Shown here piece by piece: positions 8,117 through 16,623 of a stretch of DNA of 64,000 nt. The position numbers and the translations under genes were made by a program. Where the stretch lies: assembly GCA_016744295.1 (NCBI GenBank), contig JADGEQ010000023.1, forward strand, positions 1 through 64,000, written 5' to 3'. The DNA is from Desulfobacteraceae bacterium (GTDB lineage Bacteria > Desulfobacterota > Desulfobacteria > Desulfobacterales > Desulfobacteraceae). Below the pieces are notes generated by a model. It was given only the letters and a program-made list of their open reading frames with translations. It was not told where the DNA came from and searched no databases. How positions within the stretch are numbered: position 1 is the first letter of the stretch; each line of letters starts with the position of its first letter.

Positions 8117-10549
8117 ATGTCTGTTTTTAAACCGCATTTTTCGGCCTTTTCATCCCTGAAGATACCTACTTCAGGCGGGATATTTTTCACCCTGTTTTCT
8201 TTATTTTTATATTTTCCCGACATCGTTTTGGCTGCAGGTTTTGGGTCAGGCTGCACCACCCGAGACTGCCACGGCGGAATCATGGATATCGTACCCGAAC
8301 CTCTTCCCATGATCCAGCTTATCAAACAAAACGGACAGCGCCACGGGGATCCGGGTGGCTGTGTCATCTGTCATGGAGGGAACCCAAAGGTTTCTGACAA
8401 GAAAAGGGCCCACAGATCTGTTCCCAAAAGCCTGGCACGGGCTCCGGGACCCAAGGCGTTCTATCCGGATCCGGGTTCCATCTGGATAGTGGACAACACC
8501 TGCGGGGTATGCCATGCCGGTTACGGGTACCGGGCCAAGCGATCCCTTATGAACACCGAGGCCGGGAAGATCCAGGGTAATCTTCACACCTGGGGAATTG
8601 ATCCGGTTAAAAATTATCAGGTTCCCTGGGGGAATTATGCAATTACAGACAGGGACGGACCCATTCCCATGGGAACATCCCCTGCCTATGAAGTTTACAT
8701 GGCAGAACTGATTCAAGCGTATCCGGCTCAGTTCCCTACCCGCCTTGACCTTTTGCCAGCCCCCAGCGTCAAAGAGATTGAGCAAAACCCGAAACTTGCC
8801 GGTATTACCTACCAGCGCCAGGAATGCCAGCGTTGCCACATCGGGGTACGGGGACGGCAGGTTCGGGGGGATTACCGGGGTATGGGATGTTCTGCCTGCC
8901 ATATGCTCTACAGCAATGAAGGGCTTTACCAGGGAAAGGACAAAAGCATTCCCAAAGATGAACCCGGCCATATTCTGAGACATCGGATTGCCGGCAATAA
9001 AAAGACCGGGGGTATTCCGGTTGAATCCTGCAACACCTGCCACAACAGGGGTAAACGCATTGGGGTTTCTTACACGGGGTTGATGGAGACAGCCTCCCAA
9101 GGCCCCTTTGACTCTGGGGGCAATCCTGCGCCAAAACTTCACGGGAAAAATTATCTTAGGGTTTCAGAAGATCTCCACCACAGGCGTCGGAGTCGGCAGG
9201 GCAATCCCGATGGGGGGCTGTTGTGCCAGGACTGCCATACCAGTATGGATGTCCATGGGGACGGCAATATCCACGGCACCACCCTGGGCCAGGTGGAAAT
9301 CGAATGTACCGACTGCCACGGCACCCCCACCCGTTACCCCTGGGAATTGCCCCTGGGTCATGGGGATGAATTTGGAAAAACGATTAACCAGGAGATCCCA
9401 CGGGGGCTTGGGTCAACAAGATTGCTGTCCGACCAGCAGTTCGGGTATGATCATGAAAAGCAGGATGGATTTATCCTTTCTGCCCGGGGCAATCCCCTGG
9501 GAAATGTGGTCAAAAAAGAGACTGCCGTGGTGGTTCACTCGGCCCGGGGCAATGATTTTAAGGTGCCGGTTTTAAAAACGCTTCAGATTCAGTCCCAATG
9601 GAAGGCGCCCTCGGCCGGAATCGCCATGGCAAAGGTTTCCAAACACATGGAGAGGATGGAATGCTATGCCTGCCATGCCGCCTGGGTTCCCCAGTGCTAT
9701 GGGTGTCATGTGAAGGTGGATTTCAGCAAAAAAAATGGTCAACAAACTGACTGGGTGGCATCTGGCAATGCCCAAACCCCGGATGGTCAGACAGCAGAAT
9801 CCAGGAGGTCTGATAAAAAACGAGTTGAGTTAAAAAGAACAGGGGGGATCACCACCCCGGGTATTGTCACGGAACAAAACGGGTATCGGCGCTGGGAAGA
9901 TCCAATACTTGGGATCAACGGGGAGGGCAGAATCAGTCCGCTCATGCCCGGATGCCAGATGGTCTATACGGTTTTGGGCAGTGACGGCAGGGTGCTGGTG
10001 TACAATGAAATCCCTTTGAACCCGGGGGAGGCAGCGTCTTTGGGGCAGGCCCATCTTCCCCTTTCCATTGACATGGCCCCGGCCCAGCCCCATACCAACC
10101 AGGCCAAAGCAAGGGTCTGCGAAGGCTGTCACACCAGGCCAAAGACAATGGGTTTGGGGATAAACAACGGATTGTTCAAAACCTTGGTACAACAGGACAG
10201 AATAGTAGCGGTTGAAGATCCCAAAACCGGGCAGGTCATGGCGGATCAGTCCAGGAGTCAGATTTCCGGGGTGGCCGCCCTTGCCTTTGACTGGTCACAG
10301 ATTGTTACGCGGGAGGGCAAACAATTGGCCACCGTGGGGACCCACTGGCCCCTGAGCCGGGCCTTTAATAAAACAGAGCTGGACAGAATTTTACGGACCG
10401 GTCTTTGCATGGGATGCCATGGACAGATGGGTCGCCATGGACAGATGGGTAGCCCCGGGATCTGGCAGAAGTTTTCAGCAACAGGGCCCCTGGACACCAG
10501 CTCCCACAATCAGCTCATGGAAAAAATGGTGAAACAATACCAGCCATGA
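8117..10549 (+). CDS. Secreted multihaem cytochrome c with twelve haem-binding motifs
   Basis: A large exported electron-transfer protein. The start at 8117 (MSVFKPHFSAF) is chosen because AAGGAA lies 6 bases upstream and a signal peptide with the hydrophobic core GIFFTLFSLFLYFP and cleavage near VLAA follows; the frame is open further upstream. There are eleven CxxCH motifs: CVICH, CGVCH, CQRCH, CSACH, CNTCH, CQDCH, CTDCH, CYACH, CYGCH, CEGCH and CMGCH. One wider CTTRDCH (CX4CH) is the first. No extra catalytic domain was recognised, so an electron conduit or terminal reductase are both open. About 810 residues. The hybrid kinase gene follows 42 bases later on the same strand, and co-regulation is plausible. 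I cannot assign it to a named cytochrome family. Confidence 0.88.
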   Translation: MSVFKPHFSAFSSLKIPTSGGIFFTLFSLFLYFPDIVLAAGFGSGCTTRDCHGGIMDIVPEPLPMIQLIKQNGQRHGDPGGCVICHGGNPKVSDKKRAHRSVPKSLARAPGPKAFYPDPGSIWIVDNTCGVCHAGYGYRAKRSLMNTEAGKIQGNLHTWGIDPVKNYQVPWGNYAITDRDGPIPMGTSPAYEVYMAELIQAYPAQFPTRLDLLPAPSVKEIEQNPKLAGITYQRQECQRCHIGVRGRQVRGDYRGMGCSACHMLYSNEGLYQGKDKSIPKDEPGHILRHRIAGNKKTGGIPVESCNTCHNRGKRIGVSYTGLMETASQGPFDSGGNPAPKLHGKNYLRVSEDLHHRRRSRQGNPDGGLLCQDCHTSMDVHGDGNIHGTTLGQVEIECTDCHGTPTRYPWELPLGHGDEFGKTINQEIPRGLGSTRLLSDQQFGYDHEKQDGFILSARGNPLGNVVKKETAVVVHSARGNDFKVPVLKTLQIQSQWKAPSAGIAMAKVSKHMERMECYACHAAWVPQCYGCHVKVDFSKKNGQQTDWVASGNAQTPDGQTAESRRSDKKRVELKRTGGITTPGIVTEQNGYRRWEDPILGINGEGRISPLMPGCQMVYTVLGSDGRVLVYNEIPLNPGEAASLGQAHLPLSIDMAPAQPHTNQAKARVCEGCHTRPKTMGLGINNGLFKTLVQQDRIVAVEDPKTGQVMADQSRSQISGVAALAFDWSQIVTREGKQLATVGTHWPLSRAFNKTELDRILRTGLCMGCHGQMGRHGQMGSPGIWQKFSATGPLDTSSHNQLMEKMVKQYQP
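10428..10463 (+). repeat. 18-bp tandem duplication inside the cytochrome gene
   Basis: A near-identical 18-base unit (ATGGACAGATGGGT plus a 4-base linker) occurs twice, encoding CHGQMGRHGQMGSPG directly after the last haem motif. It keeps frame and adds six residues, so it looks like a recent slippage event that does not break the protein. Confidence 0.6.
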
Positions 10550-10591
10550 TCCGGATCTTTGCACAACAAAAGTCAAGAAACAGACGGGTGA

Positions 10592-13570
10592 ATGCCCATC
10601 TTGACCGGCCATATTTTCCTTTACAAAACTGGTGTTCTTTTTTATCTATTCTATTTTTACCGGTCTATTTTTACCGGATACTTTTTTGAAACAGGATTGA
10701 ACCCATTGGTTTGGAATTTAAAATTTAACAAAAAAGAGGGTAGGATCCTGGGAAAAACAGATTTAGGGTTGAAATTATTTACCGTCTTTATCCCCCTGAT
10801 CCTTTTTGTTTTTCTGGCAGCAGGGAATGCCTTGTCCTGGCGTGCAGCCCGGACACTCAGCTTTCAGTTGACCCGGAATCAGTCGGCTGCCGCCGCCGAA
10901 GAACTGGCCCTTCGAATGGATTTGCTGGTCCAGAAAAGCAGCAGGGGCCTGGCATTGCTCTCTAATTTATGGCGGGAGGCCCCCATTGCCAACCAAAGGG
11001 AAACCTTTTTAAAATGGGCCAACGGACTGGTGGTGACGGATCAGATATTTGATTTGGTTCTGTATCTGGATGCCGATAATATCATGATGGTCACCCCCCC
11101 CAGCAGCAGCTCAACCCCTTTAATTGGTCTTGATATTCAGTCAAGGCCGGCCAAGGAAGATTTGTTTAAAACCCTGCGGAAAGCCATTGCCCCCCTGGAG
11201 GCTCCGCCCACTGCCCGCATCACTTCCCAGGGTGCCCTGGTGCTCTGGTTTCCGGTTCTGGTTCAAAGTGCCCAGGGACAGTCCATGGCAGGCACTGTGG
11301 CAGGAGCGTTGCGGCTGAAAGATTTGCTTGAAAAAACCCTTACCCCCTTGATGCAAAATGAATTCTGGATCAGTATCGCCATAGGCGGGAAAGAGGTTTT
11401 CAATACCCGGGAGGAAGGCTCTGCCATAGTTGCTGAACTTCAGGGGGAGAAAAATATAAATCTCATGGGGCTGGATTGGCAGGTAAAAGTTTGGCCAAAG
11501 GGGGGAGGCGTCCATCGGGAACTGGCCGCCAGCGATCTTATCCGTTTGATTATGATGGTGGTTCTCTCTCTTCTGGCCTCGGGGTTGCTGGGGGTCTCCT
11601 TTAATGCCCTCCATAGAGTCGGGCGAAACCAGCGCCGTCGTCAGAGATCTGAAAAAAGATACCAAACCCTTTTTAACTCCGCCATTGACGGGATAATGGT
11701 TCTGGATCCGAATGGGTATGTTTTAGATGCCAATCCGGCTGTCTGTACCTCACTTGGATACTCTCTCAAGGCGTTACGGTTTCTGAATTTGAGTGCCGTT
11801 CTGGGCCCGGACAGCCTAGAATCGCTTCCCGACTGCCTTGCGAAGCTTAAGCAACAGCGGCCAATCTCCTGTGAGATGAGTCACATGACCCGGGACAAAA
11901 GTATGATCCCGGTGGAAATGAGTGCCCGGAGTTTTGAATTTGACGGGGTCCCGGCCATTTTAAGCATGTTCAGGGACATTTCCCAGCGAAAGCAGGCGAT
12001 TCAGGCCCTTGCAGAGAGCGAGCAGCGGTTCAGGGCTATTTTCCAGCAGGCAGGGGTGGGTATCATGCAATGCGGACCGGATTATCATATCCAGCACGTA
12101 AATGATAAACTTTGCGAAATTTTGGGGTACACCCGTGAAGAGGTTATCGGCATGAGCTACAGGGAATGCAGTTTCCCCGAGAATAGATCTGAAACAGATG
12201 CCAGGGTGATTAAAATGAAACAAGAGAAAACCCATACCGGTCTGTGGAAGAAACGGCTGCGTCATAAATCGGGAAAACCCATCTGGGTCAGGATGACCAC
12301 CTCCCTGGTTCATTCGGAGGGTGACTATCTATATTCCATTGATGTGGTGGAGGATATCACCCAACAGCATAAACTGGAGCAGCAGCTGCGCCAGGCACAG
12401 AAAATGGAGTCCATCGGTATCCTGGCCGGCGGCATTGCCCATGATTTTAATAATATTTTGGGATCCATCCTGGGATTTACCCAGATGGCGCTTCTGGACA
12501 GCCCGCCAAACAGCAAGACCCGGCAGCGGATGGAACAGGTATTTAAGGCTGCTAATCTGGCCAAGGATCTGGTGCGTCAAATTTTGACCTTCAGCCGGCG
12601 TAGTGATGATTCCCCCCAGGTCATCCAGGTGGCTCCCATCATCAAAGAAACCCTAAAGTTTTTAAAGGCGCTGTTGCCGGCCAATATTGAGATCCGCCAG
12701 GATCTGGCGGATCTGGACGGAACCGTTATGGCGGATCCCACCCAGATCCACCAGGTATTGATGAATTTATGCACCAATGGGGCCCAGGCCATGGCCCCCG
12801 GGGGGGGGATCCTCTCCGTGGGGTTGTTCAGACAGGTTCTTGGGACGGATGATGCCAGGGAAAATGATCTTGCTCCGGGCAGCTATGTGGTCATCAGTGT
12901 TTCAGATACCGGCGTTGGAATTGAATCCCATCTTTTGGACCGGATTTTTGAACCCTATTATACCACAAAACAGATCGGTGAAGGGACAGGCATGGGCCTT
13001 GCTGTTGTTCATGGTATTGTCAAAGAATACGAAGGGGGGGTGATCGTGGATAGCCTGCCCGGTGAATCCAGCATCTTCCGGGTATACCTGCCGAAAACCC
13101 AGACAAAGAAACTTTCCCTGCCGAAAGTTGCCGCCAACATAACCGGGGGCAGGGAACGGATACTTTTTATTGATGACAATCTTTCCTTGTTGACGGTGGG
13201 CCGGGAAATGCTTGAACATTTGGGCTACCAGGTGGAAACCTTTTCTGATCCCATACAGGCTCTGGAAAGAATCACCAAGGGGGTTGGAAATTTTCACGGC
13301 GTGATCACCGATTATACCATGCCGAAAATGAGCGGCGTTGCGCTGGCCGACCGGATTTTGGAGTTGGATCAGAAAATTCCGGTGATTCTGAGTACCGGGA
13401 ATAGTAAAAGTTTGAACTTTGAACAATTGCTCCATTCAGGAATTCATAGTATTCTGATCAAACCCCTTATTTTAGAGGAGCTTGCCCCGGCCCTGAGGAC
13501 GGCTCTTAATACCGGTATTTATTCTAAAAACAAAAAAAATTACAACAAAGAAGGTCTATCCCCCATATGA
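10592..13570 (+). CDS. Hybrid sensor histidine kinase with two PAS domains and a C-terminal receiver
   Basis: Membrane sensor kinase of a two-component system. Order: membrane helix at about residues 61-80, an external sensor region of about 230 residues, and a second helix at about 310-335. Then come PAS 1 (about 350-470), PAS 2 (about 475-600), HisKA with the phospho-acceptor histidine in GIAHDFNN, and HATPase with VLMNLCTNGAQAM, VSDTGVGI and GTGMGLAVVHGI. A receiver domain ends it (FIDDN, phospho-Asp in ITDYTMPKMSG, Lys in LIKPL). The true start is unsure: the first 50 residues look like translated promoter DNA containing tandem repeats. GAGGGTAGG before a CTG at 10748 may mark a later start. 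It overlaps the following regulator by 4 bases (ATGA). Confidence 0.9.
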   Translation: MPILTGHIFLYKTGVLFYLFYFYRSIFTGYFFETGLNPLVWNLKFNKKEGRILGKTDLGLKLFTVFIPLILFVFLAAGNALSWRAARTLSFQLTRNQSAAAAEELALRMDLLVQKSSRGLALLSNLWREAPIANQRETFLKWANGLVVTDQIFDLVLYLDADNIMMVTPPSSSSTPLIGLDIQSRPAKEDLFKTLRKAIAPLEAPPTARITSQGALVLWFPVLVQSAQGQSMAGTVAGALRLKDLLEKTLTPLMQNEFWISIAIGGKEVFNTREEGSAIVAELQGEKNINLMGLDWQVKVWPKGGGVHRELAASDLIRLIMMVVLSLLASGLLGVSFNALHRVGRNQRRRQRSEKRYQTLFNSAIDGIMVLDPNGYVLDANPAVCTSLGYSLKALRFLNLSAVLGPDSLESLPDCLAKLKQQRPISCEMSHMTRDKSMIPVEMSARSFEFDGVPAILSMFRDISQRKQAIQALAESEQRFRAIFQQAGVGIMQCGPDYHIQHVNDKLCEILGYTREEVIGMSYRECSFPENRSETDARVIKMKQEKTHTGLWKKRLRHKSGKPIWVRMTTSLVHSEGDYLYSIDVVEDITQQHKLEQQLRQAQKMESIGILAGGIAHDFNNILGSILGFTQMALLDSPPNSKTRQRMEQVFKAANLAKDLVRQILTFSRRSDDSPQVIQVAPIIKETLKFLKALLPANIEIRQDLADLDGTVMADPTQIHQVLMNLCTNGAQAMAPGGGILSVGLFRQVLGTDDARENDLAPGSYVVISVSDTGVGIESHLLDRIFEPYYTTKQIGEGTGMGLAVVHGIVKEYEGGVIVDSLPGESSIFRVYLPKTQTKKLSLPKVAANITGGRERILFIDDNLSLLTVGREMLEHLGYQVETFSDPIQALERITKGVGNFHGVITDYTMPKMSGVALADRILELDQKIPVILSTGNSKSLNFEQLLHSGIHSILIKPLILEELAPALRTALNTGIYSKNKKNYNKEGLSPI
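10651..10678 (+). repeat. Two tandem 14-bp repeats upstream of the kinase coding core
   Basis: CTATTTTTACCGG occurs at 10651-10663 and again at 10665-10677. It falls inside the longest possible kinase reading frame but ahead of its first confident domain. This fits a regulatory region and a later translation start. The binding factor is unknown. Confidence 0.4.
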
Positions 13571-14982
13571 ACCCAAAAACGGCAGCAGAATACGCCATGG
13601 AGACACAAACCCGCCAGGCAAAGGTATTAATCGTTGATGATGACCAGATTTTTTGCCGGATGCTGGAGGATCTGCTCCAGCGCATGGGGCATGCAAGCAG
13701 GATCTGTAATCGGGTGGATGCCTGTCGCCGGGAACTTGAAAAAAACAGGTGGGATCTGGTCCTGCTGGATGTGGGCCTGCCCGATGGTAGCGGGTTGACC
13801 CTGCTGCCCTGGATTCGTCAGCTTCCCAAAGCCCCCGAGGTGATCATCATTACCGGGGACGGGGATGCAGATGGCGCAGAATTGGCAGTGAACAACGGGG
13901 CCTGGGATTATCTGATGAAAACCGCAGCCTTTGAACGGATCAACCTGATCGTTGCCAGGGCCCTGGAGTACCACAGGACAACCCTGCAGCTTCGTGCCTT
14001 TAAAACCCTTGACCCAAGTGGCATCATCGGAAAATCACCTGCCCTTCAGCGCAGTTTGGATCTGGTGAGCCAGGCCGCTTTAAATGATTTTAATGTTCTG
14101 ATCACGGGAGAAACCGGCACCGGAAAAGAGCTGTTTGCCCGGGCCATACATGCCAATAGCAGCCGTGGGGCAGCAAAGCTGGTGGTGGTGGATTGTGCTG
14201 CCCTTCCAAAAAACCTTGTGGAAAGCGTGTTGTTCGGCCACGTCAAAGGTGCCTTTACCGGTGCGGACAAGGAGGCCCCTGGTCTTTTCAGAGAAGCAGA
14301 CGGCGGAACCCTGTTCCTGGATGAAGTAGGGGAGCTTCCCCAGGATCTCCAGCGGATATTTTTGCGGGTACTCCAGGAAAAATCCTTTCGCCCGGTGGGG
14401 GCAAGCCGGGAAGAACCCAGCGATTTCAGATTGATTGCCGCCACCAACAAAGATTTGGATCTCTTGATTGACCAGGGAAATTTCAGGGAGGACCTGTTGT
14501 TCAGGCTCAGATCCATGTCCATTCACCTGCCGCCCCTGCGCCATCGAATGGAAGATTTACCCGAACTTGCCTCCCATTATATCGGAACCCTGTCGGGTCA
14601 CAGTAAAAAATTGTCAAAGGAATTTTTAACCGCTTTGGCGGTCCATGACTGGCCCGGAAACGTGAGGGAACTTCAGCATGTGCTTGAATCAACAATTGCC
14701 GCCTCCATGGATGAAAAAAATTTGATCATCCAGCACCTGCCAGCTAATCTGAGGGTGATGCTGGCCCGCAAAGGAATGGAAGCCCTGGAGGAGATGAATG
14801 ATTCAGATCCAATCCATGGACCCCTGCCCACCATCCGGGAATACCGTCTCCTTCAGGATCGTAACTATTTATCCCGGCTGATCCAGGAGGTAAACCACGA
14901 TATGCAGGCAGCCGCCCGCAGAGCCGGTTTATCCATTTCCCGCCTGTATAGTTTGTTGAGGGAGCATGGGTTAAGACACTAG
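13567..14982 (+). CDS. NtrC-family sigma-54-dependent response regulator
   Basis: Transcription activator paired with the upstream kinase (4-base overlap). The N-terminal receiver has DDD near residue 25 and the phospho-acceptor in LLDVGLPDGSG; the conserved lysine is followed by Thr rather than Pro (LMKTAA). The AAA+ domain carries Walker A GETGTGKE, GAFTGA (sigma-54 contact), Walker B GGTLFLDEVGEL and the VHDWPGNVREL region. The C-terminal Fis-type helix-turn-helix ends in SRLYSLLREHGL. 471 residues, full length. Likely targets include the adjacent cytochrome gene, but no sigma-54 promoter was found next to it. A decayed relative of its C-terminus lies at 24836-24957. Confidence 0.93.
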   Translation: MNPKTAAEYAMETQTRQAKVLIVDDDQIFCRMLEDLLQRMGHASRICNRVDACRRELEKNRWDLVLLDVGLPDGSGLTLLPWIRQLPKAPEVIIITGDGDADGAELAVNNGAWDYLMKTAAFERINLIVARALEYHRTTLQLRAFKTLDPSGIIGKSPALQRSLDLVSQAALNDFNVLITGETGTGKELFARAIHANSSRGAAKLVVVDCAALPKNLVESVLFGHVKGAFTGADKEAPGLFREADGGTLFLDEVGELPQDLQRIFLRVLQEKSFRPVGASREEPSDFRLIAATNKDLDLLIDQGNFREDLLFRLRSMSIHLPPLRHRMEDLPELASHYIGTLSGHSKKLSKEFLTALAVHDWPGNVRELQHVLESTIAASMDEKNLIIQHLPANLRVMLARKGMEALEEMNDSDPIHGPLPTIREYRLLQDRNYLSRLIQEVNHDMQAAARRAGLSISRLYSLLREHGLRH

Positions 14983-15124
14983 GATTGCTGTCACTTGGCA
15001 CAAGATCCAAGGGATTTTAAGCAAATGAACCACGGTTTTTGAACAGAAAAGCATTGAATCTTATCTGTCAAAAGCAAAGAAAATACACCCTTTAAAAAAT
15101 CATCAGAAGAAAATCCCACAACAT

Positions 15125-15150
15125 AAAAAATTGCCAACATAAATTGGCAA
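15125..15150 (-). terminator. Rho-independent terminator of the minus-strand regulator gene
   Basis: TTGCCAA at 15131-15137 and TTGGCAA at 15144-15150 form a 7-bp stem with a 6-base loop. Read on the minus strand it is followed at once by six T residues. It lies 17 bases beyond the stop codon of the regulator that ends at 15167. Confidence 0.75.
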
Positions 15151-15166
15151 AGCGCTGGCCATCTGA

Positions 15167-16555
15167 TTACATTTCTTCTATACTTTTCTTAAATTGATAT
15201 CTGAAGGTGTGATGTTTTAAATTTAACAACTTTGCCGCACGGGTTTCATTGCCGTTTGCTAAATCCATGGCTTGGGAAAAGTAAAACCGATCCATATAGG
15301 ATCGCATGAGATTCAAATCCACACCTTCCGGGGACAAGGGCTCCAAAGCAAGGGGCGGCATATTTTCCCTGTCATCCATGGGCAAATCATGATCAAGCCC
15401 TAGATCCTTGGGGCTCAATTCTGGCCCATCAGCAGTGAGCACACCCCGTTCGATCATGTTTTTCATCTCCCGGACATTCCCTTTCCAGACATATGTTTTT
15501 AAATATTTTAAGGCCTGGTCATTGATTCCGGTCAACCCTTTGTTAAATTTTTCATTAAATATCCGCAGAAAATAATTGGCAAAGATCAGAACATCTTCCC
15601 CTCTCTCATTTAAAGACGGCACCTTGATTCTGACAACACTGATACGATAAAACAGGTCCTGTCGGTAGGCATCTGTCTCCATCATTTTTTCAAGGTCTTT
15701 GTTGGTGGCCGATACGATTCGGGTTTTCACCTGTTTCTTTGTGGTGCCGCCCACCTTATAGAACTCTCCGTTTTCCAGAAATCGGAGCAGTTTGGCCTGG
15801 GCATCCAGGTTCAAATCCCCCACCTCATCCAGAAACAAAGTGCCCTGGTCAGCCATTTCAATTAGTCCCTTTTTCCCGTTTGGACCGGCGCCGCTGAACG
15901 CTCCTTTTTCGTAGCCGAACAGCTCGCTCTCAATAAGATCCCTGGGAATGGCTGCGCAATTCACCGTGATAAAAGGACCTGCAAAATTGGGGCTTCTATG
16001 GTGGATGGTGTTGGCGATCAATTCTTTACCGGTGCCGGTTTCCCCCTGAATGAGAATGGGGGTATCCGGGCTTTTGGCCACCTTTTCAATATAGTCCATG
16101 ATGTCGTGAATTACCTGGCTTTCACCGATAAAGCATGGCATTTTTTCTCGGATCTGGTTTTCCTGGAGCGTTTTTATCTCTTTTCTCAGACGGATGGTTT
16201 CCAGGGCGTTGGAAATGGTGACATCCAGTCCTTCCATGTGGATGGGTTTTATAATATAATCATAGGCTCCCTGCTTCATGCATTGGATCACGGAATTAAT
16301 ATCTTCATAGGCCGTGATCATGATCACCAGAAGATATGGGTTGATTGCCTTAAACTTTTTTAAGGCCTGGATTCCATTCATACCGGGCAATCCGATATCC
16401 AGGAGTACCAGGTCCGGATCATGGGTCCCAAGGTTTTCAAGGGCATCTTCGGCTGTTCTGTATGTAAACAGCCGATAATCCTCTTCAATGTATGCGGCAA
16501 TGCCTTCCCGGATTGTCTTTTCATCATCCACGATAAATAGAGTATAATCTGCCAT
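15167..16555 (-). CDS. NtrC-family response regulator with GAFSGA variant motif
   Basis: Sigma-54-dependent activator, 462 residues. The receiver shows DDE, phospho-Asp in LLDIGLPGMNG and Lys in YIIKPI. The AAA+ domain has GETGTGKE (Walker A), ESELFGYEKGAFSGA, GTLFLDEVGDL (Walker B) and YVWKGNVREM. The C-terminal Fis-type helix-turn-helix includes GNETRAAKLLNLKHHTFRYQ. The sigma-54 contact loop reads GAFSGA instead of GAFTGA, a conservative Thr to Ser change. The gene follows the sensor kinase at 16624-19176, separated by 68 bases, with a GAGGA ribosome site. The pair diverges from the betaine demethylation genes, whose promoter looks sigma-54-type, so it is the likely activator of that cluster (inference). 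Confidence 0.93.
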   Translation of the reverse strand: MADYTLFIVDDEKTIREGIAAYIEEDYRLFTYRTAEDALENLGTHDPDLVLLDIGLPGMNGIQALKKFKAINPYLLVIMITAYEDINSVIQCMKQGAYDYIIKPIHMEGLDVTISNALETIRLRKEIKTLQENQIREKMPCFIGESQVIHDIMDYIEKVAKSPDTPILIQGETGTGKELIANTIHHRSPNFAGPFITVNCAAIPRDLIESELFGYEKGAFSGAGPNGKKGLIEMADQGTLFLDEVGDLNLDAQAKLLRFLENGEFYKVGGTTKKQVKTRIVSATNKDLEKMMETDAYRQDLFYRISVVRIKVPSLNERGEDVLIFANYFLRIFNEKFNKGLTGINDQALKYLKTYVWKGNVREMKNMIERGVLTADGPELSPKDLGLDHDLPMDDRENMPPLALEPLSPEGVDLNLMRSYMDRFYFSQAMDLANGNETRAAKLLNLKHHTFRYQFKKSIEEM

Positions 16556-16623
16556 GATTTATCCTCGGAAGTTTGTCCTTCGTTTTTTTAATGTGTGTAT
16601 CTAAGTTTATCCTCATTTTTGAC

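Noticed and set aside
8246..9142. Large minus-strand frame inside the cytochrome gene
   Set aside because: It is antisense to a gene with regularly spaced haem motifs, and its translation shows no domain.
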